A DNA stretch of 64,000 nucleotides from Alphaproteobacteria bacterium. Its GTDB lineage: Bacteria > Pseudomonadota > Alphaproteobacteria > CACIAM-22H2. The notes beneath the pieces are model-generated. The model saw only the letters and a list, made by a program, of their open reading frames with translations, searched no databases and was not told the DNA's origin. A program made the translations under genes and the position numbers. Position 1 is the stretch's first letter; every line of letters begins with the position of its first letter. The stretch is taken from the NCBI GenBank assembly GCA_016793165.1, contig JAEULA010000006.1, positions 62,001 through 126,000 of the forward strand. The letters run 5' to 3'. Positions 48,229 to 56,531 of this stretch are shown piece by piece.

Positions 48229-48924
48229 TCACACCGTGAGGTGACGGCGGACCGCGTCCTCGGCGAGCTCGTCCTTCTTGCCGCGGAGAACGATCTCGCC
48301 GCGGTCCATCACGGCGATGTCGTCGGCGAGGGCGCGGGCGAACTCGTAGTACTGCTCGACCAGCAGGATCGCCATGTCGCCGCGCTGGCCGAGCATGCGG
48401 ATGACGCGCTCGATGTCCTTGATGATCGAAGGCTGGATGCCCTCGGTCGGCTCATCGAGGATCAGCAGGCGCGGGCGCGTCACGAGCGCGCGGGCGATCG
48501 CGAGCTGCTGCTGCTGACCGCCGGACAGGTCGCCGCCGCGGCGGCGGAGCATGTCGCTGAGCACCGGGAAGAGCGAGAAGATCTCCTCGGGCACCGCGCG
48601 GTCGCGACGCCTGAGCGGCGCGAACCCGGTCTTGAGGTTCTCCTCGACGCTGAGCAGCGGGAAGATGTCGCGCCCCTGCGGCACGAAGGCGATCCCGCGA
48701 CGCGCGCGGTCCTCGGGCGCGAGGCCCGTGATGTCCTCTTCCTCCCAGGCGACCCGGCCGCCGCGGATCCGCGCGAGGCCCATCAGCGCGCGCAGCAGAC
48801 TCGTCTTGCCCACGCCGTTGCGCCCGAGCAGGCAGGTGATCCTGCCCTTTTCGGCGCCGATCGAGACGCCGCGCAGGGCGCGGCTGGCGCCGTAGTAGAG
48901 ATCGATCGCCTCGGCGCGGAGCAT
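48229..48924 (-). CDS. urtE: Urea ABC transporter ATP-binding protein UrtE
   Basis: 231-residue LivF-type ATPase. Walker A GRNGVGKTS, signature LSGGQQQQ, Walker B LLILDEPTEGIQPSI, and the H-loop replaced by LLVEQYY as in UrtE/LivF. It is the last gene of urtABCDE and energises urea import together with UrtD. No urease genes follow in the window. Confidence 0.93.
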   Translation of the reverse strand: MLRAEAIDLYYGASRALRGVSIGAEKGRITCLLGRNGVGKTSLLRALMGLARIRGGRVAWEEEDITGLAPEDRARRGIAFVPQGRDIFPLLSVEENLKTGFAPLRRRDRAVPEEIFSLFPVLSDMLRRRGGDLSGGQQQQLAIARALVTRPRLLILDEPTEGIQPSIIKDIERVIRMLGQRGDMAILLVEQYYEFARALADDIAVMDRGEIVLRGKKDELAEDAVRRHLTV

Positions 48925-48929
48925 GGCCG

Positions 48930-49679
48930 TCAGCGCCCCAGATAGACTTCGATCACGCGCGGATCGTTCTGCACGTGGTCGATCGAGCCTTCGGCCAGCA
49001 GCGCACCTTCGTGCAGCACGGTTACCCGGCTGCCGAGCGCGCGGACGAACTCCATGTCGTGCTCGACGACGACCACCGATCGCGTGCCGGCGATGCGCTT
49101 GAGCAGCTCGGCGGTGGCATGGGTTTCGCGGTCGGTCATGCCGGCGACCGGCTCGTCGACGAGCAGCAGCTCCGGCTCCTGCATCAGCAGCATGCCGATC
49201 TCGAGCCACTGCTTCTGGCCGTGGCTGAGCGCGCCGGCGAGGTCGCCTTCGCGCGCAGCCAGACCGACCAGGGCCACCGTGTCGGCGATGCGCGCCCGCG
49301 CCGCGTCCTCCAGGCGGAAGAACAGCGCGGCCCGCAGGGACCGCGCGCCTTTCAGCGCGAGCTCGAGATTCTCGGCCACGGTCAGGCTCTCGATGACCGT
49401 CGGCTTCTGGAACTTGCGGCCGATGCCGAGATTGGCGATCGCGACCTCGTCGAGCCGGGTGAGGTCGTGCGCGTCCTTGAACAGCGCGGTGCCGGAATCG
49501 GGCCGGGTCTTGCCGGTGATCACGTCCATCATCGTCGTCTTGCCGGCGCCGTTCGGACCGATGATCGTGCGCAGCTCGCCGCGGTCGACGACAAAGGAGA
49601 GGTCGTTCAGCGCCTTGAACCCGTCGAAGCTGACGCTGATCCCGTCGAGATAGAGGATCGGCGCGGTCCGGTCAGTCAT
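48930..49679 (-). CDS. urtD: Urea ABC transporter ATP-binding protein UrtD
   Basis: 249-residue LivG-type ATPase. Walker A GPNGAGKTT, IGRKFQKPTVIESLTV (Q-loop and UrtD-specific region), signature LSHGQKQWLEIG (LSHGQ is typical of UrtD), and Walker B LLLVDEPVAGM. Overlaps urtC by 8 bp and lies 5 bp before urtE. Confidence 0.93.
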   Translation of the reverse strand: MTDRTAPILYLDGISVSFDGFKALNDLSFVVDRGELRTIIGPNGAGKTTMMDVITGKTRPDSGTALFKDAHDLTRLDEVAIANLGIGRKFQKPTVIESLTVAENLELALKGARSLRAALFFRLEDAARARIADTVALVGLAAREGDLAGALSHGQKQWLEIGMLLMQEPELLLVDEPVAGMTDRETHATAELLKRIAGTRSVVVVEHDMEFVRALGSRVTVLHEGALLAEGSIDHVQNDPRVIEVYLGR

Positions 49680-50817
49680 CGCCGCCTCGCGCGGGCTGGG
49701 GTTCCGCGCGCATCGGCGGCGCCGGGCGCAGGCGGGCGGCGAGCGTCGCGGCGAGGCCGACGAGCCCGCGGGGAAGGAACAGGGTGACGGCGACGAACAT
49801 CGCACCGAGGGCGTAGAGCCAGAATTCCGCGATCGACGAGGTGAGCCACGTCTTGGTCGCGTTGACCGCGAGCGCACCGACGATCGGCCCGATCAGCGTG
49901 CCGCGGCCGCCGACCGCGACCCAGATCACGGCCTCGATCGAGGCGGCCGGGGAGAACTCGCTGGGATTGATGATGCCGACCTGCGGCACGTAGAGCGCGC
50001 CGCCGATCCCGGCGAGCATCGCGGAGAGGGTGAAGACGAATGTCTTGTAGGCGGTGACGGAGTAGCCCAGGAAGCGCGTACGCGCCTCGGCGTCGCGGAT
50101 CGCGATCAGCACGCGGCCGAGCTTGCTGGCGACGATGAAGCGGCAGAGCAGCAGGGCGGCGGCGAGCGTCGTCGCGGAGGCCAGGTAGAGGCCGGCACGG
50201 GTGGTCGGGCTCTGGATCGCGAAGCCGAGGATGTCCTTGAAGTCGGTCAGGCCGTTGTTGCCGCCGAAGCCCATGTCGTTGCGGAAGAAGGCGAGCATCA
50301 GCGCATACGTCATCGCCTGCGTGATGATCGAGAAGTAGACGCCGGTGATGCGCGAGCGGAACGCGAACCATCCGAAGACGAGCGCGAGCAGGCCCGGGAC
50401 CAGCGCGGCCATGGCGATCGCGAAGCCGAAATGGTCGAAGCCGAACCAGTACCAGGGCAGCTCCTTCCAGTTCAGGAACACCATGAAGTCGGGAAGGACG
50501 GCGTTGCGGTACACGCCGCGATCGCCGATCGACCGCATCAGGTACATGCCCATCGCGTAGCCGCCGAGGGCGAAGAAGGCGCCGTGGCCGAGGCTGAGGA
50601 TGCCGCAATAACCCCAGATCAGATCGATCGCGAGGGCGAGGATCGCGAAGCACAGCCACTTGCCGACGATGCCGACGATGAGGTCCGGCACGTGCAGCGC
50701 GGCGCCGGGCGCCGTCCACAGGTTGAGGGCGGGAAGCGCCGCGAGCACGGCGACCGCGACGAGAGCGATGGCCGCCGCGACGGGCGATCCGACCAGCGCG
50801 CGCGCGAGCGGTCCCAT
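49672..50817 (-). CDS. urtC: Urea ABC transporter permease UrtC
   Basis: 381-residue LivM-type permease with about nine to ten helices (IWGYCGILSLGHGAFFALGGYAMG segment, AEFWLYALGAMFVAVTLFLP at the end). UrtC signature features include FLNWKELPWYWFGF. Follows urtB by 3 bp. Confidence 0.92.
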   Translation of the reverse strand: MGPLARALVGSPVAAAIALVAVAVLAALPALNLWTAPGAALHVPDLIVGIVGKWLCFAILALAIDLIWGYCGILSLGHGAFFALGGYAMGMYLMRSIGDRGVYRNAVLPDFMVFLNWKELPWYWFGFDHFGFAIAMAALVPGLLALVFGWFAFRSRITGVYFSIITQAMTYALMLAFFRNDMGFGGNNGLTDFKDILGFAIQSPTTRAGLYLASATTLAAALLLCRFIVASKLGRVLIAIRDAEARTRFLGYSVTAYKTFVFTLSAMLAGIGGALYVPQVGIINPSEFSPAASIEAVIWVAVGGRGTLIGPIVGALAVNATKTWLTSSIAEFWLYALGAMFVAVTLFLPRGLVGLAATLAARLRPAPPMRAEPQPARGGDD

Positions 50818-50820
50818 CGC

Positions 50821-52545
50821 TCAGGCCTCGACCGCACGGCCCTTGAGGGCGAAGAGCCCGCGGGGCCGGATCTGGATGAACAGGATGATCGCGATCAGGA
50901 CGAGGATCTTGCCGAGCACGGCGCCGGCATAGGGCTCGAGCAGCTTGTTCACGACGCCGAGCGACATGGCGCCGATCAGCGTGCCGAGGAGGTTTCCGAC
51001 GCCGCCGAAGACGACGACCATGAACGAGTCGACGATGTAGCCCTGACCGAGATTGGGGCTGACGTTGTCGATCTGCGACAGCGCGACGCCGGCCAGGCCG
51101 GCGATGCCGCAGCCCAGCCCGAAGGTGAGCGCGTCGATCCAGCCCGAGCGCACGCCCATGGCGCGGGCCATCGCGCGATTCTGCGTCACGGCGCGCATCT
51201 GCAGGCCGAACCAGGTGAAGCGGATGACGACCCACATAAGGGCGAGCACGGCCAGGCCGAAGCCGATGATCCAGAGTCGGTTGGTCGTGATCGCGACGCC
51301 GGCGAAGATGTCGAGCGAGCCGGTCATCCAAGACGGCGGCGTGACCTCGCGGTTGGTCGCGCCGAAGAGCGAGCGCACGGCCTGCTGCAGAATCATGCTC
51401 AGGCCCCAAGTCATCAGCAGCGTCTCGAGCGGCCGGCCGTAGAGGTGCCGGATCAGGCCCCGCTCGAGCGCGACGCCGACGGCGCCGGCCGTGAGGAAGG
51501 CGGCCGGCAGTGCCAGCAGCAGCGACATCTCCAGCAGCCCCGGCGCATAGGCCTTGATCGCCTGCTGCACGACGAAGGTGGCGTAGGCGCCGAGCATCAC
51601 CATCTCGCCGTGCGCCATGTTGATGACGCCCATCACGCCGAAGGTGATCGCGAGGCCGAGAGCCGCGAGCAGCAGGACGGAGCCGAGGCTGAGGCCCTGG
51701 AACGCCGTCTGGATCAGGCGCAGCCGCGCGACCCGCGCCTCGGCATCGACGATGGCGCGCTCGGCCGCGGACTTGGCGTCCGGATGGGCGGCCGCGTCGC
51801 CGGCGAAGCCGCGAAGGATGGCGAGCATCTCGGGATCGCTGGTCGCCGCGAGGCCGGCCACGCCGGCGAGCTGCACGTCGCGCGCCGGCGCCATCAGGCG
51901 GCTGGCGGCGAGGGCGAGCGTCTTGACGGCGCGGATCGCGGGATCCTTCTCGGCCTCGATCGCCTTCTCGAGCAACGGGACGTTGTCGGCGCTGCGCGAC
52001 TTGAGCACGGCGCGCGCGGCCTCGAGACGCTCGGACGCGTCGGGCGAGTAGAGGCTGAGACGACCGAGCGCACCGCGCACCGCGACGCGGACGCGATTGT
52101 TGACCCGGACCGGCTCGGCGCCGGCCGCATCGGCGGCGGCTCCGGTGGCGACGTCGCTTGCCTTGCCGGCGCGAACGATGAAGGCGCCGCCATCGGGCTT
52201 GCGCACGCGCAGCTCGCCGTCGCCGAGGGCGCGCAGCAGCGGCACCGCGCGCGGATCGCCGAGCTCCGCGAGCCGCTCGATCACGGCGACCGTGTCGGCA
52301 TAGCTGTCGTTGGCGAGCGGCTTCAGAGCGTCGGTGAAGTCGTCGGCGCGGGCGAGGGACGAGGCCAGGAGCAGGATCGCCACGAGGCTCGCCGCGAGAA
52401 TTGCGAGCAGCGATTCGGTCCCGCGGCTCGCGCAGCGCGCGCGGGAGCCGCTCGTCGCTTGACGAGGCGTCGCAGCCGTCGCTCTTTGCAAAGCCGGGAA
52501 CGACGCACGATGCGCACGGGAGGGGGAATCAAAGCGCGTGATCAC
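50821..52545 (-). CDS. urtB: Urea ABC transporter permease UrtB
   Basis: A LivH-type permease with the UrtB extension: a signal-like hydrophobic segment (LLAILAASLVAILLLASS), a periplasmic alpha-helical repeat region of about 200 residues (LGDPRAVPLLRALGDGELRVR, HEAT-like), then about eight helices ending FIQIRPRGLFALKG. The start is uncertain: GTG 52545 (574 residues) and TTG 52491 (556 residues) both fit and neither has a clear Shine-Dalgarno. A 26-bp spacer follows from the palindrome at 52571. Confidence 0.88.
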   Translation of the reverse strand: MITRFDSPSRAHRASFPALQRATAATPRQATSGSRARCASRGTESLLAILAASLVAILLLASSLARADDFTDALKPLANDSYADTVAVIERLAELGDPRAVPLLRALGDGELRVRKPDGGAFIVRAGKASDVATGAAADAAGAEPVRVNNRVRVAVRGALGRLSLYSPDASERLEAARAVLKSRSADNVPLLEKAIEAEKDPAIRAVKTLALAASRLMAPARDVQLAGVAGLAATSDPEMLAILRGFAGDAAAHPDAKSAAERAIVDAEARVARLRLIQTAFQGLSLGSVLLLAALGLAITFGVMGVINMAHGEMVMLGAYATFVVQQAIKAYAPGLLEMSLLLALPAAFLTAGAVGVALERGLIRHLYGRPLETLLMTWGLSMILQQAVRSLFGATNREVTPPSWMTGSLDIFAGVAITTNRLWIIGFGLAVLALMWVVIRFTWFGLQMRAVTQNRAMARAMGVRSGWIDALTFGLGCGIAGLAGVALSQIDNVSPNLGQGYIVDSFMVVVFGGVGNLLGTLIGAMSLGVVNKLLEPYAGAVLGKILVLIAIILFIQIRPRGLFALKGRAVEA

Positions 52546-52566
52546 GATCGACTGCCCGGAATTGGT

Positions 52567-52607
52567 CTCACGCCGGCCGGCCGGGGACTCCGCCCGGCCG
52601 GCGCGAG
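52567..52607 (-). repeat. Strong hairpin between urtA and urtB
   Basis: A perfect 10-bp stem, 52571-52580 with 52594-52603, extends by three more pairs (52567-52569 with 52605-52607) past one mismatch. It begins about 13 nt after the urtA stop. Like the hairpins after the sugar-binding-protein gene at 45180, it likely protects the binding-protein mRNA and weakens read-through into the permease genes. Confidence 0.55.
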
Positions 52608-52619
52608 TGGGACGGAAGG

Positions 52620-53909
52620 TCAGTTCTTGGTGAACTTCGGTTCCGTGCAGTTTCCGCAGACCCAGGGGTAGGACCAGTCGGCGACCTTCCCCTTGTTCTC
52701 CGCGATGTGCGGGCTCCACGCCTCGGCCTTGATCGGGCCCTTGGTCTGCCAGACGATGTCGAACTGGCCGTCGGCCTTGATCTCGCCGATCATGACGGGC
52801 TTGGAGAGATGGTGGTTGGTGAACATCTCGACCTCGTAGCCCGAGAGCGACGTCACCTTCTGGCCGTACATGGCCTGGCGCACCGCATCGACGCCGGTCG
52901 AGCCGGCCTGCGAGACGGCCTGCGTCCACATCTTGAAGCCGATGTAGTGCGCCTCCATCGGATCGTTGGTGACGCGCTTCGGGTTCTTGATGAAGGACTG
53001 CCAGGTCTTGATGAAGGCCTCGTTGGTCGGGTTCTTGACCGACTGGAAGTAGTTCCAGGCCGCGAGGTGGCCGAGCAGCGGCTTGGTGTCGATGCCCGCG
53101 AGTTCCTCCTCGCCGACCGAGAAGGCGACGACCGGGATGTCGGTGGCCTTGATGCCCTGGTTGCCGAGCTCCTTGTAGAACGGGACGTTCGCGTCGCCGT
53201 TGATCGTCGACACCACGGCGGTCTTCTTGCCCTGGCTCGCGAAGGTCTTCACGCGGCTTACGATGGTCTGCCAGTCGGAGTGACCGAACGGCGTGTACTC
53301 CTCCATGATGTCGGCTTCGGCCACGCCCTTGGAGATCAGGAACGCGCGGAGGATCTTGTTGGTCGTGCGCGGATAGACGTAGTCGGTGCCGAGCAGCACC
53401 CAGCGCTTGGCCTCGCCGCCATCCTTGCCCATCAGGTACTCGACCGCCGGGATCGCCTGCTGGTTCGGCGCCGCGCCGGTGTAGAAGACGTTGCGCGAGC
53501 TCTCCTCGCCCTCGTACTGCACCGGATAGAAGAGCAGGCCGTTGAGCTCCTCGACGACGGGCAGCACCGACTTGCGGCTCACGCTCGTCCAGTTGCCGAA
53601 CACGACGTCGACCTTATGGACCTGCAGCAGCTCGCGCATCTTCTCGGCGAAGAGCGGCCAGTTGGAGGCCGGGTCGACGACGACCGCCTCGAGCTTGCGG
53701 CCGAGCAGGCCGCCCTTCTTGTTCTGCTCGTCCACCATCATCAGGATGGTGTCCTTGAGCGTGGTCTCGCTGATCGCCATCGTACCCGATAGCGAATGCA
53801 GCACGCCGACCTTGATCGGTGCGGGTGCCTGAGCGAAAGCCGGGGTCCATGCCGTTGCGGCGAGCAGCAGTGCGGCCGCGATGCCGCGGCGAGTCATGCC
53901 CTGCGTCAT
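52620..53909 (-). CDS. urtA: Urea ABC transporter substrate-binding protein UrtA
   Basis: 429 residues, family 4/5 leucine-binding-like fold. The signal peptide ends in AFAQ near 27. UrtA features: KVGVLHSLSGTMAISE, VVFGNWTSVSRKSVLPVVEE, LLFYPVQYEGEESSRNVFYTG, and the C-terminal CGNC pair. Binds urea in the periplasm. It is the first gene of urtABCDE. Shine-Dalgarno GGAGAGG precedes ATG 53909, and a sigma-54-type promoter sits 57-72 bp upstream. Confidence 0.96.
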   Translation of the reverse strand: MTQGMTRRGIAAALLLAATAWTPAFAQAPAPIKVGVLHSLSGTMAISETTLKDTILMMVDEQNKKGGLLGRKLEAVVVDPASNWPLFAEKMRELLQVHKVDVVFGNWTSVSRKSVLPVVEELNGLLFYPVQYEGEESSRNVFYTGAAPNQQAIPAVEYLMGKDGGEAKRWVLLGTDYVYPRTTNKILRAFLISKGVAEADIMEEYTPFGHSDWQTIVSRVKTFASQGKKTAVVSTINGDANVPFYKELGNQGIKATDIPVVAFSVGEEELAGIDTKPLLGHLAAWNYFQSVKNPTNEAFIKTWQSFIKNPKRVTNDPMEAHYIGFKMWTQAVSQAGSTGVDAVRQAMYGQKVTSLSGYEVEMFTNHHLSKPVMIGEIKADGQFDIVWQTKGPIKAEAWSPHIAENKGKVADWSYPWVCGNCTEPKFTKN

Positions 53910-53965
53910 CAATCCTCTCCTGTCATCCTTGCGCGAGCTTGATTGCTGCAGCGCACCACCGACTG

Positions 53966-53981
53966 AGCAAGATCGAGGCCA
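53966..53981 (-). promoter_or_regulatory. Candidate sigma-54 promoter of urtABCDE
   Basis: Read on the minus strand this is TGGCCTCGATCTTGCT: GG and GC are separated by exactly 10 bp, with -24 element TGGC and -12 element TTGCT. Consensus is TGGCACG-N4-TTGCW; mismatches fall in the less conserved part of the -24 element. The predicted start near 53955 leaves a 46-nt leader to urtA. urtA is a known nitrogen-regulated gene, so control by RpoN with NtrC is likely. Confidence 0.6.
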
Positions 53982-54138
53982 GTCGCGCCGCTGCCGCAGG
54001 ACGCGGCACCCGGGGATCCTTCCCTGCGCAGCCTGCCCAGCCGACGGGCGCATAAGCATCGCCGGCACCGGCCCGCGGCATGACTCGTCCGCGGGCGCCG
54101 CTGCCTATGGATGAGTCGATGCTGCATTCATGGCCGCA

Positions 54139-54233
54139 TGCCGGCGCAAAGCGTGCGCCGGGTTTAGGCAAGTGGCGCGCAATGCGCCGGCAAGTCCGCA
54201 TGCAGCGCCCGTTCATTGCCCGTTGCGCCGGCA
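54139..54233. repeat. Clustered TGCGCCGGCA motifs
   Basis: Three perfect copies of a 10-mer, at 54139-54148 (minus), 54183-54192 and 54224-54233 (both plus), and a near copy at 54154-54163 (8 of 10). The first and near copies form an inverted repeat with 8-bp arms and 5-bp spacer (54141-54161). They lie about 185-280 bp upstream of the urt transcription start and within 145 bp of the divergent gene. Confidence 0.45.
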
Positions 54234-54280
54234 GGCGGCCATACTGACCGGGCGAGACCCCGGAGGAGGAGCAGGACGCC

Positions 54281-54622
54281 GTGGCCGAGGATGAATTCGA
54301 GCTCTACGACCTGCGGGTCGAGGTCGTGGCACCGCCCGGCGCGCGGATCTATTGCGGCGCGTCGCCTGGGGATCACTTCGAGCTGCGCGGGGAGATGCTG
54401 CATCTGCCGCCGGGCCAGGGCTTCTCCATCTACTCCCTGGCCGCGCTGCTGCCGCTGCTGCCGGCCAAGCAGCGTCCGACCCATCCGCAGGATTGGATGT
54501 CCACCGATGCCGAGGTCGCCTGTCCGGATCCGAACTGCCCGACCCGCTTTCGCATCACGCGGCTCGGGCGGCGGCGTTTCCGCCATGCCGACGTGACGGC
54601 GGTGCCGGGGCCCACGCGATGA
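54281..54622 (+). CDS. TIGR04076-like small protein
   Basis: 113 residues, no signal or membrane segment. It follows the TIGR04076 outline: an N-terminal VEVVAPPGARIYCGASPGDHFELRGEML segment, a helix (FSIYSLAALLPLLPA), and a C-terminal Cys-bearing region (CPDPNCPTRFRITRL). The family function is unknown. The start is GTG 54281 after GGAGGAGGA. Its stop overlaps the start of an aldo/keto reductase (ATGA), and such proteins commonly accompany redox enzymes. Confidence 0.7.
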   Translation: MAEDEFELYDLRVEVVAPPGARIYCGASPGDHFELRGEMLHLPPGQGFSIYSLAALLPLLPAKQRPTHPQDWMSTDAEVACPDPNCPTRFRITRLGRRRFRHADVTAVPGPTR

Positions 54623-55674
54623 GCGTGTCGCGGAGCGAGCTGGCGCCGGGGTATTCGATCTCGCGCGTGATCAAGGGCGGCTGGCACCTGGCCGGCGGCC
54701 ACGGCGCGATCGACCGCCGCCAGGCGATCGCCGACATGGCGAGCTTCGTGCGCGCCGGAATCACGACCTTCGACTGCGCCGACATCTATACCGGCGTCGA
54801 GGAGCTCATCGGCGCCTTCCGTGCCGCCCATCCCGACCTCGCCGCCGGCGTGCAGGTGCACACCAAATACGTGCCGGATCTCGACCAGCTGCCGCGGCTC
54901 GTGCCGGCGGACACGGAGCGCGTGATCGACCGCTCGCTGGCGCGGCTCGGCGTCGAGCGTCTCGACCTCGTGCAGTTCCATTGGTGGGACTACGAGGTGC
55001 CCGGCTTCGTCGAGGCGGCGCGGACGCTCGCGGCCTTGCAGCGCAAGGGCAAGATCCGGCTCGTCGGCGTCACGAATTTCGACGTGCCGCGACTGCGGAT
55101 GATCGTCGATGCGGGCGTCGCGCTCGCCGCGCATCAGCTGCAGTACTCGCTGCTCGACCGGCGGCCGCGCCACGGCATGGTCGAATTCTGCGCGCGCCAT
55201 GGCATCGGCATGCTCTGTTTCGGCACCGTCGCGGGAGGCTTCCTCTCGGAGCGCTGGCTCGGCGTTCCGGAGCCGCGCGAGGCTTTCGCCAACCGGTCGC
55301 TGACCAAGTACAAGCTGATCATCGAGGATTTCGGCGGCTGGGCGCTCTTCCAGGAGCTGCTCGCGACGCTCGACGCGATCGCGCGCCGGCTCGGCACGGA
55401 CATCGCCTCGGTGGCCAGCGCCGTTCCGCTGGGCTGGCCCGGCGTGAATGCCGTGATCGTGGGGGCGACGAACGCGAGCCACCTCTCGCGCAACGCGTCG
55501 TCGTCGTCGCTGTCCCTGACGGCGGCGGACCGCGATGCGCTGGACGCGATCCTGTCGCGCAGCGCCGGACCGCTGGGCGACTGCTATGCCCTGGAGCGCG
55601 ACCGCACCGGTCGGCACGGCCGCATCATGAAGTACAACCTCAGCAATGTCGGGACGGCTGGCGCCGCGCGATAG
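54619..55674 (+). CDS. Aldo/keto reductase
   Basis: 351 residues of the NAD(P)H-dependent (beta/alpha)8 barrel. Visible features are FDCADIYTGVEELIGAF (Asp and Tyr of the catalytic tetrad), KYVPDLDQL (catalytic Lys region) and LVQFHWWD (His). The C-terminal GRIMKYNLSNV extension is unusual. Overlaps the TIGR04076-like gene by 4 bp. Substrate unknown. Confidence 0.88.
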   Translation: MSVSRSELAPGYSISRVIKGGWHLAGGHGAIDRRQAIADMASFVRAGITTFDCADIYTGVEELIGAFRAAHPDLAAGVQVHTKYVPDLDQLPRLVPADTERVIDRSLARLGVERLDLVQFHWWDYEVPGFVEAARTLAALQRKGKIRLVGVTNFDVPRLRMIVDAGVALAAHQLQYSLLDRRPRHGMVEFCARHGIGMLCFGTVAGGFLSERWLGVPEPREAFANRSLTKYKLIIEDFGGWALFQELLATLDAIARRLGTDIASVASAVPLGWPGVNAVIVGATNASHLSRNASSSSLSLTAADRDALDAILSRSAGPLGDCYALERDRTGRHGRIMKYNLSNVGTAGAAR

Positions 55675-55707
55675 GATCGCGCGGGGCTCCGGGGAGGCGG
55701 CGACGGC

Positions 55708-56529
55708 ATGGGCGCGAAGGGATCATCGGCGAGCGCCGACCTGCAGGCGAGCATGCATGCGATGCTGGCACCCGAGGCGTGGCCCGGGCGCGGGCTGTCG
55801 CCCGTGAACAACGCCTTGTGCGCCCTGATCATCCTCGCCAGCAGCTTCGCGATCCTCGAATCCGAGCCGACGATCACGCAGCTCGCGCCGCGGTTCTTCT
55901 CCGTGGCGGAGACGACGTTCGGGATCCTGTTCGGCGCGGAGTACCTCGCGCGGCTCTATGCCGCCGGCGCCGACCCGCGCTATCGCGGCCTGGCGGGCCG
56001 GCTGCGCTACATGATCACCCCGATGGCGCTGATCGATCTCGTCGCGATCCTGCCGATCTACGTCGCCAACGTCTCGGCCGATCCGCTGCTGCTGCGCATC
56101 TGCCGCCTGCTGCGGATCCTGCGCCTGGCCAAGCTCGGCCGCTATTCCACCGCCGTCCAGCACATCGGCGAAGCGGTGAGCACGCGTCGCCACGAGCTCG
56201 GGCTCAGCGTGGTTCTCACCGCGGGCGTGCTGCTCGTCGCCGCGACCCTGATCTATTTCTTCGAGGCCGAAGCCCAGCCGCAGCAGTTCGGCAGCATCCC
56301 GCGCTCGCTGTGGTGGGCGATCGTGACGCTGACGACGGTCGGCTACGGCGACGTCTATCCGATCACGGTCGGCGGTCGCATCCTGGCGGGGCTGACCGCG
56401 ATCGCCGGCGTCGCGCTCATCGCGATCCCGACCGGGATCCTCGCGGCGGCATTCAGCGACGTCTTCCAGCGCCAGCGCGCCGCCGAGGCCGTCGTCGAAT
56501 CGCGGCCGACCGACCCTGATCCGGGCTGA
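55708..56529 (+). CDS. Voltage-gated potassium channel-like ion transporter
   Basis: 273 residues with six predicted helices. S4 carries spaced Arg/Lys (RICRLLRILRLAKLGRY). The selectivity filter TVGYGD is at 210-215, so it is K+ selective. A short cytoplasmic tail follows; there is no RCK domain. It resembles KvAP-type bacterial Kv channels. Converges with the serine hydrolase gene 2 bp away. Confidence 0.94.
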   Translation: MGAKGSSASADLQASMHAMLAPEAWPGRGLSPVNNALCALIILASSFAILESEPTITQLAPRFFSVAETTFGILFGAEYLARLYAAGADPRYRGLAGRLRYMITPMALIDLVAILPIYVANVSADPLLLRICRLLRILRLAKLGRYSTAVQHIGEAVSTRRHELGLSVVLTAGVLLVAATLIYFFEAEAQPQQFGSIPRSLWWAIVTLTTVGYGDVYPITVGGRILAGLTAIAGVALIAIPTGILAAAFSDVFQRQRAAEAVVESRPTDPDPG

Positions 56530-56531
56530 CG

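Larger units (their letters stand above)
53910..54280. other. Intergenic region between urtA and a divergent gene
   Basis: 371 bp without a gene. It contains a sigma-54-type promoter (53966-53981), an imperfect inverted repeat (54082-54090 with 54109-54117, 8 of 9 pairs) and a clustered 10-mer, TGCGCCGGCA (54139-54233). The Shine-Dalgarno of the plus-strand gene, GGAGGAGGA, is at 54262-54270. Confidence 0.6.
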
